Part shown: piece after piece, positions 4,673 to 13,007 of the stretch
Numbering within the stretch: position 1 is the first letter of the stretch
How the letters are laid out: every line of letters begins with the position of its first letter
DNA from: JAWOHX01 sp046484975
GTDB taxonomy: Bacteria; Bacillota; Clostridia; DUPQ01
Assembly (NCBI GenBank): GCA_046484975.1
Contig: JAWOHX010000023.1
Location: 1-17,014, forward strand
Length of the DNA: 17,014 bases
Reading direction: 5' to 3'
Notes under the pieces: model-generated
The model's database searches: none
What the model was told of the DNA's origin: nothing
Seen by the model: the letters and a program-made list of their open reading frames with translations, nothing else
Translations under genes and position numbers: made by a program

Positions 4673-7600
4673 ATGTTTTTAAGATGCACGTTCCCTTCGC
4701 CCAGACGGGCTTTCAGGGCTTCCACAACATCCGCTCCGGCCTGGATGCGGTACTTATCCGGGAGCGTCCATGCCATCTTCCTTCCATTATCCTTTTTGAC
4801 AAGGGTGACAGGACAGGGCCCCGGATGCCTTGCAAGCAGGAGCAACACGCCATCCGTGTCCTGGCCGGTGATATCGATGTAGAGTGCGACTGCCTTGCCA
4901 CTCCCCTGGCTGACCCGAACCTCATCGAGGGGGGAAATCTCCTCGCAGATGACCTTGATGTCTTCCTCCTCCCGCATGCTGAGCTTCCCGTGCACCAGGA
5001 TCTTGTTGTCCTCCCTGACCAGGTCGGCATATTTTTCATAGGTGGCCGGGAAGACGATGACCTCCATGGTGCCATACAGGTCTTCCAGCTGAAAGAAAGC
5101 CATCATGTTGTTGCTTTTGGTTAGTTTTTTGGAGAGCCCGGTGACCATTCCCCCGCAGATCACCTTCTTTCCGTCGGTGTAGGGGACCTCCATGGGCTCC
5201 GAGCCGGAGACCTTGGTTTCATGGCTATGGAAATTGACTTTTTTCATGAGAATATCCCGGTACTCATCCAAGGGATTTCCGGAGAAATACAAGCCCAGCA
5301 TCTCTTTTTCCATGGCCAGGAGCTGGTGTTTCGGGAATTCCTCCAAGGCCGGATACTCAGCTTTGATCATGATGCCGGCATCGCTGCGGAGGTCGAAAAG
5401 GCTCAGTTGTCCTGCGATGTTCTGCTTCCTGTCGGCGGCGATGCCGTCCATTATTTTTTCATAGGAGGCGATGAGCTGACGCCGGTTCTGGGGGAAGGAG
5501 GAAAAACAGCCTGCCTTGATGAGGCTTTCCACGCATTTCTTGTTCATCTCGTGGTTGGCCATTCGTTTGCAGAAATCCAGAAAATCCGAGTACTTCTCTC
5601 CCTGTTCTCTCTCTGCCGCAAGGTTCAAGGAGACCTTCGCACCCACGTTTTTTATGGCGGATAGCCCGTAGCGGATGTGTTTTCCTTCCACCGAGAACCT
5701 TCCCCCGCTGCTGTTGATGTCGGGCCGCAACACCTCGATCCCCATCTCCTTGCATTGTTGGATGTAGACAGAAATCCTGTCGGAACTGCCGATGAAGCTG
5801 TTCATCGTGGCCGTCATGAACTCCACGGGAAAATATCTTTTGAAGAAGGCTGTCTGGTAGGCGATGACCGCATAGGCGGCGGCATGGGATTTGTTGAAGG
5901 CATAGCTTGCGAAATCCATCATCTCGTCGAAGATGGTATCGGCAACCCCCTGGGGTACGCCCTTGACCGACGCTCCCTTGATGAATGCCTCCCGTTCCTT
6001 GTTCATGACATCCGTTTTCTTCTTGGACATGGCCCGGCGCACCACATCGGCATGCCCCATGGTATAGCCCCCCAGGTCACGGACGATCTGGATGACCTGT
6101 TCCTGATAGATCATGCACCCGTAGGTCACTTCCAGGATGGGTTTGAGAAGCTCATGGTGGTAAGTGATCCTGTTCCTGTTCTTTTTGTTTTTCATATACC
6201 GGGGAATCTGGTCCATGGGACCTGGACGGTAAAGGGAAATCCCGGCGATGATGTCCTCCAGATTCTCGGGTTTGAGTTCCTTCATAAAAGAGGTCATGCC
6301 CACGCTCTCAAGCTGGAATATGCCTCCGGTGTTGCCGGTTGAGATCATCTGGAAGATGCTGTCATCGTCATACAGCATGGAATCCAGATCGATTTCTATG
6401 CCATGTCCGTCCCGGACAAAGCTGACGCAGTCCCGCAGCACGGTGAGTGTGCGAAGACCAAGGAAATCCATTTTCAGCAGTCCCAGTTCCTCCAGTGTCT
6501 CCATGGTGTACTGGGTGACAACGCATTCCTCGTTGAGCTGGATGGGGACATACTCATCCACGGCCTTGTTGGCGATGACAACCCCTGCCGCATGGGTGGA
6601 TGCGTGCCTGGCGACGCCTTCCAGGAGCCTGGCGGTATCGATGAGCTCACGGATCCGGTCATCACCTTCGTAAAGGTTGCTGAGGTCGCGGTTCATTTCC
6701 ATGGCCTCGTCGATGGTCACATGGACACGGGCGGGAATCATTTTCGCCACCACATCCGTTTCAGCATAAGAGAAGTTCAAGGCTCTCCCCACGTCCCGGA
6801 TGGCACCCCGGGCGGCCATGGTGCCGAAAGTGATGATCTGGCAGACCTTTTCCTGTCCGTATTTTTCGATGACATAGTCGATGACATCCTGTCTTCTCTC
6901 GTAACAGAAATCAATGTCGAAGTCAGGCATGCTGACCCTTTCAGGATTCAGGAACCGTTCAAAGAGAAGGCCGTAACGAATGGGATCCACATTGGTGATG
7001 CCAAGGCAATAGGCGACGATGCTCCCGGCTCCCGACCCTCTGCCCGGCCCCACCATGATGTTCTGGCTCCGGGCATAATCGATGAAATCGGCCACAATGA
7101 GGAAATAGTCGATGTATCCCATTTCATGGATCATTTTCATCTCGTATTGCGCCCTGTCGATGTATACGCTGGCGGGGTTTTCACCATACCTGCTTTTCAG
7201 TCCGATGGCCACCCTCTCACGCAGATACTCGTCATGGTCCCTTCCCTTGATGTCAAAGGATGGCAGGTGAAGCTTGCCGAAGGTGAAATCAACCTGGCAT
7301 CTTTTGGCTATCTCGAGGGTGTTGCTGAGGGATGACGGGAACTTCCCGAAAATGGAATCCATTTCCTCGGGGGATTTCAGGTAGAACTGGTCCGTGGGGA
7401 AACGCATCCGGTCGTCGTCCTCCATGGTCTTGCCTGTCTGGATGCACAGCAGGACATCATGGGCCTTCGCATCCTTCCTGTTGAGGTAGTGCACATCGTT
7501 GGTGGCCACCAGCGGGATACCCGTCTCCCGGGATATTTTCAGGATGCCCTGGTTGACCAGATTCTGGGATTCAATCCCGTTGTCCTGGAGTTCCAGAAAG

Positions 7601-8112
7601 AAATTGTTGTCACCGAATATCTGGGACAACACGCGGGCGGTATCAAGGGCCCGTTCATAGTCATTGGCCATAAGAGCCTTCGGGACATCCCCCGACAGGC
7701 AGGCGCTCAACGCAATCAGCCCCTTGCCGTAGCGGGACAGCAGCTCATAATCCACGCGGGGCTTGTAATAGAATCCCTCTGTAAATGATCTTGAAACGAT
7801 TTTCACCAGGTTGGCGTAGCCTTCTTCGTCCTTGCACAGCAGAACGAGGTGACCCGGGTCCGAGTCATGCTCGTAGGTCTTGTCGAAGCGGGTCCTGGGA
7901 GCGGTATATACCTCACAGCCGATGATGGGCTTGATTCCCTTTTTTTTGGCTTCTTTATAGAAGTCCACCACACCATACATGACCCCGTGGTCCGTGATGG
8001 CCACGCTGTGCATCCCGCTCTGGACAACCTTGTCCATGAGGTTTCCGATGCGGATGGAGCCATCGAGAAGACTGAATTCGGTATGCAGATGCAGGTGAAC
8101 GAAATCTTTCAT
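4669..8112 (-). CDS. dnaE: DNA polymerase III alpha subunit (DnaE type)
   Basis: This encodes 1147 residues, the replicative polymerase family C. Domains seen: a PHP domain at 1-280 (HLHLH at 6-10, DHG at 41-43, E67, D206-V-H208); the polymerase core with GPGRGSGAGS at 355-364; the catalytic Asp in PDFDIDF (D399, D401) and KMDFLGL (D549); then the helix-hairpin-helix region and an OB fold near 990-1030 (ICGGMVTGLSKK). It is DnaE rather than PolC because it has no inserted DnaQ-like exonuclease domain and the PHP domain is at the N-terminus. I start it at 8112 because the family begins with M-x-D-F-V-H-L-H-L-H-T-E; the frame stays open upstream to an ATG at 8154, but those 14 residues lie across the promoter. 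There is no Shine-Dalgarno; TATAAT ends six bases before the ATG. Confidence 0.96.
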   Translation of the reverse strand: MKDFVHLHLHTEFSLLDGSIRIGNLMDKVVQSGMHSVAITDHGVMYGVVDFYKEAKKKGIKPIIGCEVYTAPRTRFDKTYEHDSDPGHLVLLCKDEEGYANLVKIVSRSFTEGFYYKPRVDYELLSRYGKGLIALSACLSGDVPKALMANDYERALDTARVLSQIFGDNNFFLELQDNGIESQNLVNQGILKISRETGIPLVATNDVHYLNRKDAKAHDVLLCIQTGKTMEDDDRMRFPTDQFYLKSPEEMDSIFGKFPSSLSNTLEIAKRCQVDFTFGKLHLPSFDIKGRDHDEYLRERVAIGLKSRYGENPASVYIDRAQYEMKMIHEMGYIDYFLIVADFIDYARSQNIMVGPGRGSGAGSIVAYCLGITNVDPIRYGLLFERFLNPERVSMPDFDIDFCYERRQDVIDYVIEKYGQEKVCQIITFGTMAARGAIRDVGRALNFSYAETDVVAKMIPARVHVTIDEAMEMNRDLSNLYEGDDRIRELIDTARLLEGVARHASTHAAGVVIANKAVDEYVPIQLNEECVVTQYTMETLEELGLLKMDFLGLRTLTVLRDCVSFVRDGHGIEIDLDSMLYDDDSIFQMISTGNTGGIFQLESVGMTSFMKELKPENLEDIIAGISLYRPGPMDQIPRYMKNKKNRNRITYHHELLKPILEVTYGCMIYQEQVIQIVRDLGGYTMGHADVVRRAMSKKKTDVMNKEREAFIKGASVKGVPQGVADTIFDEMMDFASYAFNKSHAAAYAVIAYQTAFFKRYFPVEFMTATMNSFIGSSDRISVYIQQCKEMGIEVLRPDINSSGGRFSVEGKHIRYGLSAIKNVGAKVSLNLAAEREQGEKYSDFLDFCKRMANHEMNKKCVESLIKAGCFSSFPQNRRQLIASYEKIMDGIAADRKQNIAGQLSLFDLRSDAGIMIKAEYPALEEFPKHQLLAMEKEMLGLYFSGNPLDEYRDILMKKVNFHSHETKVSGSEPMEVPYTDGKKVICGGMVTGLSKKLTKSNNMMAFFQLEDLYGTMEVIVFPATYEKYADLVREDNKILVHGKLSMREEEDIKVICEEISPLDEVRVSQGSGKAVALYIDITGQDTDGVLLLLARHPGPCPVTLVKKDNGRKMAWTLPDKYRIQAGADVVEALKARLGEGNVHLKNI

Positions 8113-8118
8113 AACTGG

Positions 8119-8147
8119 ATTATACCATATCCCAAAACAAATGGTCA
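8119..8147 (-). promoter_or_regulatory. dnaE promoter with extended -10, predicted leaderless start
   Basis: On the minus strand a perfect TATAAT (8124-8119) is preceded by TGG, an extended -10. A weak -35 (TGACCA, 8147-8142) lies 17 bases upstream. Counting seven bases from the last T of the box puts the transcription start on 8112, the A of the dnaE ATG. No ribosome binding site is present between the box and the ATG. Confidence 0.6.
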
Positions 8148-8164
8148 TAACCATATATTGGAAA

Positions 8165-8193
8165 TTGATATTGGGTGAATGTTATGATACAAT
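8165..8193 (+). promoter_or_regulatory. Sigma-A promoter of the plus-strand operon at 8222
   Basis: -35 TTGATA (8165-8170), a 17-base spacer, and -10 TACAAT (8188-8193) with an upstream TGA that makes it an extended -10. The predicted start is near 8200, leaving a leader of about 22 bases that contains AAGGTGG. It is back to back with the dnaE promoter; the two -35 regions are 17 bases apart. Confidence 0.7.
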
Positions 8194-8221
8194 CATTCCA
8201 TTATTCATGAAGGTGGACAGG

Positions 8222-8848
8222 ATGTTTTTTGAGGTTCACAGAAAAAAGAAGAGCTTTCCTTTCGTGGTTTTCGGCGTCATCGGCATCCTGCTTCCCGTAT
8301 CCTATTTCCTTTTCCTGCTCCTCCAGTCCGTTGACATGCGTGAACTGTTTCGGGAAGATGCAGCATCCATATATGAAGACCTGCTCAATATCACGATCAT
8401 TTTCACAGGGTTCTGTCTGATGCTGTTTTCCTTTGGCATCACAAAAAGGCTGCATACCCGGCCGGGTGGCTTCATCTACCTGGCCCAGGCGGTTTTTTAT
8501 CTCCTTGTATCCCTGGTGGGATACTTCGGGAACATGCCGTACAAAGAAGAAATCCTCCGCTACACGATAGGAGCGGGCTTTGTCTACTTCCTGCTCCTCC
8601 TGACGGGTTTCGTTTTTTCCAACAAAGGCAAGAGCGACTACGAAAGCCTTCCCATGATGGTGCTGAGCCTGCTGCCGCTGATTCCCTTTTCCATCCTGTT
8701 CATCCAAGTCATGACCGGGACGTTTCTCCTTTATGAGATGCCTGGGGCATCTTTTTCCAACATCCTGAAACTTTCCACTGCTCCCCTCTTGGCAATCCAC
8801 GTGCTTTCCAATACAATATATCTTGGCATTCTGAATAAGCGATTGTAG
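8222..8848 (+). CDS. Six-helix membrane protein of unknown function
   Basis: This encodes 208 residues with six predicted membrane helices (about 14-34, 55-73, 84-102, 114-132, 144-165 and 185-204) and a basic N-terminus (VHRKKK), which suggests the N-terminus is cytoplasmic. There are no charged residues inside the helices that would point to a transporter, and I recognise no family. I chose the ATG at 8222 because AAGGTGG lies five bases upstream and just after the predicted transcription start; in-frame ATGs at 8207 and 8141 lack this. It is the first gene of a plus-strand group with the DUF89 and exchanger genes, six bases before the next ATG. The first extracytoplasmic loop is acidic (MRELFREDAASIYED). 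Confidence 0.78.
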   Translation: MFFEVHRKKKSFPFVVFGVIGILLPVSYFLFLLLQSVDMRELFREDAASIYEDLLNITIIFTGFCLMLFSFGITKRLHTRPGGFIYLAQAVFYLLVSLVGYFGNMPYKEEILRYTIGAGFVYFLLLLTGFVFSNKGKSDYESLPMMVLSLLPLIPFSILFIQVMTGTFLLYEMPGASFSNILKLSTAPLLAIHVLSNTIYLGILNKRL

Positions 8849-8854
8849 GAAAAA

Positions 8855-9721
8855 ATGAAATCAAGGACAGACTGCGTATATTGTTACCTCAAACAGGCCA
8901 TCAACTGCATGGAGCATGCCGGTGTGCCCGAGCAGGACCAGTACCCGGTGCTATACAGCCTGATGGATGTCATCAGGGAGCTGGATACAGGAAGGAGCCC
9001 CTGCCACAACTCCACGCTGACCATCCGCCGCACGTATGAAATGATTGGTTGCAGGGATCCGTTTGAAGATGAAAAAGCATGCTCCAACAGGCTTGCACTG
9101 GAGCTTTTGCCCCTCGCGGAGGAATACATCACCCGAAATCCGGATCCCCTTTATGCGGCCTTCAAGGTGGCTTCCGCAGGCAACATCATCGACATGGGGA
9201 TCATGAAGGGTTACGACATCGAACATACCCTGCGGGAAACCCTTTGCAAGGACTTCTCCGTGGACCATTACGGCTTGTTCATGGAAAAACTAAAGGATGC
9301 GGACACCGTCCTGTACCTGGGGGACAACAGCGGGGAGATTGTCTTTGACACGTTGGCAGTCAGGGAACTGAAAAAGATGGGAAAACAAGTCTGGTATGCC
9401 GTGAAATCAGTGCCCATCCTCAATGACGCCATGATGGAGGATGCACTGTCAGTCGGGATGGATGCCCATGCCCGGGTCATCGAAACCGGATCGGCATTCA
9501 TGGGGGTGAATACAGCCGATTCCAGCAGAGAATTCCTGGAGCTTTTCAACGGCTGCGACATCATCCTGTCGAAGGGCCAGGCAAATTTCGAGTCGCTGGA
9601 TGATGATGCAACCTGTATCGACCGGACATTTTTCATCATGAAGATCAAATGTGACAAGGTCATGGAAACCATACCGGGTTCCGGGTTCGGGGATTCGGTT
9701 TTTTATCATTGCGGAGGTTAA
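8855..9721 (+). CDS. DUF89 / ARMT1-like family protein (damage-control phosphatase type)
   Basis: This encodes 288 residues. Family marks: N-terminal C7-x2-C10, as in prokaryotic DUF89 proteins; ASAGNIIDMG at 107-116; GDNSGEIVFD at 156-165, with the Asp-Asn metal site; SVPILNDAM with D191; and SKGQANFES at 239-247. Members of the family are metal-dependent phosphatases proposed to hydrolyse damaged or surplus phosphometabolites; the substrate of the prokaryotic subfamily is not settled. AGGA lies about five bases before the ATG. It is two bases upstream of the exchanger gene and its stop region supplies that gene's GGAGG. The length and full motif set suggest an active enzyme. Cytosolic, no signal peptide. 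Confidence 0.85.
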   Translation: MKSRTDCVYCYLKQAINCMEHAGVPEQDQYPVLYSLMDVIRELDTGRSPCHNSTLTIRRTYEMIGCRDPFEDEKACSNRLALELLPLAEEYITRNPDPLYAAFKVASAGNIIDMGIMKGYDIEHTLRETLCKDFSVDHYGLFMEKLKDADTVLYLGDNSGEIVFDTLAVRELKKMGKQVWYAVKSVPILNDAMMEDALSVGMDAHARVIETGSAFMGVNTADSSREFLELFNGCDIILSKGQANFESLDDDATCIDRTFFIMKIKCDKVMETIPGSGFGDSVFYHCGG

Positions 9722-9722
9722 A

Positions 9723-10685
9723 ATGGATGTTCTCCTGTATTTCATCTTGTTCATCGCCGGGCTGCTTCTCATCATAAAGGGCAGCGACTGGTTCGTGGAA
9801 ACCACGGTCTGGTTCGCCAAATTGCTGAAAATCCCAAACATCATCATTGGCGCCACCCTGGTCAGCATCTGCACGACCCTGCCTGAGATGCTGGTGTCCA
9901 CCGGGTCTGCCCTCAATGGGAACACAAGCATGGCTTTCGGGAACGCCGCAGGTAGCGTTGCATGCAATACCGGCCTCATATTCGCCATCATCATCCTGTT
10001 CTCCACCCCTGTGCTGACACATGCCAGGGCATTGAAAATCAAGACCCTGTTCATCAGCCTGACCCTCTTTGTGTCGGGCATCGTTGCATTTATCTATGGT
10101 GAGATCACAAGGACCTTCGGACTCATCCTGTTCCTGCTCACTTTCGTGTTTCTCCTATTCAACTATTTCCAGAACAGGCAGAGCAAGCTCGTGGATCCTA
10201 TTGTGGAGCAGGTGGCAGCCGACCGCAAGGACATCTGGAAAAATTCGGGGCTTTTTGTCCAGGGCCTTGGGATGACCATCGGCGGTGCCTATCTCATGAT
10301 CGAGTATGGCGTGAGGATCGCCAGTTTCTTCAATGTGCCGGAGATCATCATCGGTGTCACCATGACTGCTTTCGGCACCAGCCTTCCCGAACTGGTGACC
10401 GCCATCACCTCCATCCGCAAAAAAGTCGCCGCCCTGTCCATGGGCAACATCCTGGGTGCCAATGTACTCAACCTCACGATGGTCATGGGTACGGCGGCCA
10501 TGATCAATCCCATCCCGGCGGACTCCAATCTGGTGTTTTTCCATATTCCGGTGATCCTGCTCATCACCCTGGCCCTTGCAGCAGGGACCTGGTTCGCATA
10601 CAGAAAATACTCCAGACTGACCGGAGCGATTCTGCTTTCCCTATATGCAACCTATATGGCAATCAATGTCATCGTGGCTTTCTGA
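9723..10685 (+). CDS. Calcium/sodium antiporter family protein (CaCA, YrbG-like)
   Basis: This encodes 320 residues and about ten membrane helices in two homologous halves. The two alpha repeats are visible: residues 43-84 with TTLPE at 51-55 and FGNAAGS at 72-78, and residues 211-251 with FGTSLPE at 217-223 and MGNILGAN at 240-247. The Glu in each (E55, E223) and the Asn in each GN motif line the ion site in this family, which exchanges Ca2+ (or another cation) for Na+ or H+. Repeat 1 departs from the usual GTSLPE and GSN patterns (CTTLPE, GSVACN), so ion choice may differ. The start at 9723 has GGAGG five bases upstream; the longer frame to 9651 runs into the DUF89 gene. The gene ends inside the 3' end of the opposing gene. 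Confidence 0.88.
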   Translation: MDVLLYFILFIAGLLLIIKGSDWFVETTVWFAKLLKIPNIIIGATLVSICTTLPEMLVSTGSALNGNTSMAFGNAAGSVACNTGLIFAIIILFSTPVLTHARALKIKTLFISLTLFVSGIVAFIYGEITRTFGLILFLLTFVFLLFNYFQNRQSKLVDPIVEQVAADRKDIWKNSGLFVQGLGMTIGGAYLMIEYGVRIASFFNVPEIIIGVTMTAFGTSLPELVTAITSIRKKVAALSMGNILGANVLNLTMVMGTAAMINPIPADSNLVFFHIPVILLITLALAAGTWFAYRKYSRLTGAILLSLYATYMAINVIVAF

Positions 10686-11232
10686 GGGAATCCTCAGTCA
10701 GGATGTAATCCATCCGCACATCATGGGGATGGATGCCCGGGAGAAGGTCCAGCAACTGGAAGGAATAGCAACAACCCACTTTCACCGGGTGAATGCCGGC
10801 AAGGAATTTGTCGTAGTATCCTTTTCCGTACCCGATCCTGTTCCCAAGCCTGTCAAAGACGATTCCGGGGACAAACACCAGGTCGATGGCATCCGTATCC
10901 CCTTCCTCGATGATCTCAGGGACCCGGATACCGAACCCGCCTCTGCAAAATGAGGTGTTGCAGGTGGTCATTGCGGGGACCAGGACTTTGCCCGGGGTGA
11001 TGCATGGGACATAAAAACAAGTGCCGGCCTGGAATAGATCCTGCAGGCCTGACACGGGTATCTCGTTGTCATGGGACATGTAGAGCATCACATGCCTGTA
11101 TGGTGAAAAATCGAAGCCTTCCAGGGACTTCCTGAGACCAAGGGCCCCCTCCCGGACCATGTCAGGTCCCAGGGATTTCCTGCGTTCCAGGTATCTTTTC
11201 CGCAGTGACTGCTTGTCTAAAAAATCATGCAT
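10669..11232 (-). CDS. 5-formyltetrahydrofolate cyclo-ligase
   Basis: This encodes 187 residues, the normal length. It converts 5-formyl-THF to 5,10-methenyl-THF using ATP, returning a storage or inhibitory folate to the one-carbon pool. The family signature lies at 119-144: VFVPGIVFDRLGNRIG, then YGKGYYDKFL. The N-terminal KQSLRKRYLERRKSL matches the ATP-binding start of the family, and YMSHDNEIPV at 51-60 fits the substrate region. Its ATG overlaps the end of the RACo-like gene (16 bases), so it is the third gene of the cobT operon. Its stop region overlaps the exchanger gene on the other strand by 17 bases. A folate enzyme beside corrinoid genes fits methyl transfer from folate to cobamide. 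Confidence 0.94.
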   Translation of the reverse strand: MHDFLDKQSLRKRYLERRKSLGPDMVREGALGLRKSLEGFDFSPYRHVMLYMSHDNEIPVSGLQDLFQAGTCFYVPCITPGKVLVPAMTTCNTSFCRGGFGIRVPEIIEEGDTDAIDLVFVPGIVFDRLGNRIGYGKGYYDKFLAGIHPVKVGCCYSFQLLDLLPGIHPHDVRMDYILTEDSLRKPR

Positions 11233-13007
11233 TCAACATACTCTTCCGTGAATTCCCTGTCGCTGCTCAATTCGATGTATTCCATCATGTTGCTGACATG
11301 GACCGCTTCCTCCAGATGTGCCTGGTTGATCAGGCACATGGAGGCGCCCGCTCCAGCCGTGTTCCCCACGGGCTCAACCCTTTCCCTGATCCATGAGGGA
11401 AGCAAACCAATGGCCACGGCGCTTTCCACATTGATGTAATTGCCAAAGCCTCCTGCCAAATATAGCTTGTCGATCTCATCATGTGCTGTGGGGTACCTGC
11501 GGATCAGGATGTTCAAGCCTGCGGCAATGGCTGCTTTGGCGTTCTGAACCTCCCGGATGTCTTTCTGGGTGAAAAAAATGGAATCGGTGAGCTGAAAAGA
11601 GGTCATGCCTTCGAATTTTACCACCCTGTCGGAAAAAGCAGCGGCCTGCGGGTCAGTGGAACTGACATCGAACCGTCCGGTCTCGTCGATGATGTTGTTT
11701 CGAAGCAATTCCGCCACGATGTCCACCACTCCGGACCCGCAGATTCCCACGGGGTGCTTGTGATGAATGGTTGTAAAGACAACTTTCCCGTTCTGCAGGA
11801 GGACACTGTCGATGGCCCCGGAGATTCCGCCCGTGCCGAAACGGATGTTTGTTCCTTCAAAGGCAGGCCCAGCCGCCGTGGAGCAAGACACCATCCGGTC
11901 CCTGTTGCCCAGGACAATCTCCCCGTTCGTCCCGATGTCCAGGAGGATGGAGATTTTTCCAGAGTGATGCATGTCCGTGGCAATGATTCCCGCCACCACA
12001 TCCGCTCCGATGTATCCGGAAAGGGACGGCAGGCACACCACCCTTCCCTCCTTGTTGATGCGGATGCCCATATCCGAAGGAAGGAATTCATGCAGGTCGA
12101 CGGTCACCGGTATAAAAGGGGACTTCCCAATGTGTTCCGGGTCCAGTCCCATGGCAAGATGCATCATGGTGGTGTTTCCCGCCAGGGTCATCAGATAGAT
12201 GTCTTTGATGTGGATGTTGTTTTTCCTGACCAGTTTTCGCACCAGGTCGTTGATCTGGGATATGATGGCAGTCTTTAGTTCCTCCAGGGAAGCATCCGAC
12301 CCGGAGGCATGGTGGATCCTGGAGATGACATCCGCCCCGTAAGGTTTCTGCCGGTTCAGGTCCGAGAGGACATCGAGGTGCTGTCCCGTGGCCAGGTTGA
12401 ACAGGTATGCAGCGACGGTGGTTGTCCCGATGTCCACGGCCACGCCGTAATAGGAGCTGATGTCCCGTTCCGTGACACCGATGATTTTGTTTTTGTAACT
12501 GAGCAGGTGGAGACAAAAGCCGTTGGACCGGAGGATGTGGCTGATCTGGTTCAGGAAGTCCATCCTGGTATTGTCGATATCCATGCCTGCGGATGAGCGG
12601 ATGTTGTTGTAATCACTGGTCTGATTCCCAAGCCCAGGGGGATCAAGCACCTGCATGAACAGCTTGAAGGGGGGATCCAGCTTGTCCGCATAAAATCGTG
12701 ATTCGGTGAGGATCTGGTTCCTGTCCCCCTCTTTTACAAGGGTGACAATCATCCCGTCGTTGGGAGGGATGAAACAGGCCAGACGGTATCCACGCTCCAT
12801 CTTGCTTCTTCCCAGGAGCTCTGCCTCATGGTCACTGACAGGCTCTGTGCAATTCTCCACTTTCACATGGCACTTCCCGCATTTCCTGGCACCGCCGCAG
12901 GGGGCATTGATGCCCATGCCGTTTTTCTTCAGGAGCTGATAGATGCTTCTGTATCCTTTTCCGTCCAGTTGCCTTTGTTTTTTTCCTTGGTTGATGGTGA
13001 CTTTCAT
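11217..13007 (-). CDS. RACo-like corrinoid activation protein (2Fe-2S ferredoxin + ASKHA ATPase, DUF4445)
   Basis: This encodes 596 residues. Residues 1-95 are a plant-type 2Fe-2S ferredoxin domain with C37, C43, C46 and C78 (C-x5-C-x2-C-x31-C). A linker follows to about 185. From there runs an actin-like ASKHA ATPase: phosphate loop DIGTTT at 192-197, a second loop LDIGTNGE at 356-363, STAAGPAFEG at 376-385, GICGSG at 421-426 and AGGFGNYI at 518-525. Proteins of this build (RACo) reduce inactive Co(II) corrinoid to Co(I) on methyl-carrying corrinoid proteins, driven by ATP. The N-terminal 2Fe-2S type separates it from RamA-type activators, which have C-terminal 4Fe-4S clusters. The start overlaps the cobT stop (ATGA) with GGAGAG upstream. 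No corrinoid protein or methyltransferase is in the window, so the partner is unknown. Confidence 0.9.
   Translation of the reverse strand: MKVTINQGKKQRQLDGKGYRSIYQLLKKNGMGINAPCGGARKCGKCHVKVENCTEPVSDHEAELLGRSKMERGYRLACFIPPNDGMIVTLVKEGDRNQILTESRFYADKLDPPFKLFMQVLDPPGLGNQTSDYNNIRSSAGMDIDNTRMDFLNQISHILRSNGFCLHLLSYKNKIIGVTERDISSYYGVAVDIGTTTVAAYLFNLATGQHLDVLSDLNRQKPYGADVISRIHHASGSDASLEELKTAIISQINDLVRKLVRKNNIHIKDIYLMTLAGNTTMMHLAMGLDPEHIGKSPFIPVTVDLHEFLPSDMGIRINKEGRVVCLPSLSGYIGADVVAGIIATDMHHSGKISILLDIGTNGEIVLGNRDRMVSCSTAAGPAFEGTNIRFGTGGISGAIDSVLLQNGKVVFTTIHHKHPVGICGSGVVDIVAELLRNNIIDETGRFDVSSTDPQAAAFSDRVVKFEGMTSFQLTDSIFFTQKDIREVQNAKAAIAAGLNILIRRYPTAHDEIDKLYLAGGFGNYINVESAVAIGLLPSWIRERVEPVGNTAGAGASMCLINQAHLEEAVHVSNMMEYIELSSDREFTEEYVECMIF

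Noticed and set aside
6403..7335. 310-residue plus-strand frame antisense to dnaE
   Set aside because: Its translation is a His/Gly/Asp-rich antisense artefact of the dnaE coding frame, with no ribosome binding site or family match; dnaE itself is certain.
8113..8154. Longer N-terminus for dnaE starting at 8154
   Set aside because: The residues are not part of the DnaE family, and the codons span the TATAAT box.
8141..8221. Longer N-terminus for the six-helix membrane protein
   Set aside because: The extra 27 residues would begin upstream of the promoter; the ATG at 8222 has a ribosome binding site.
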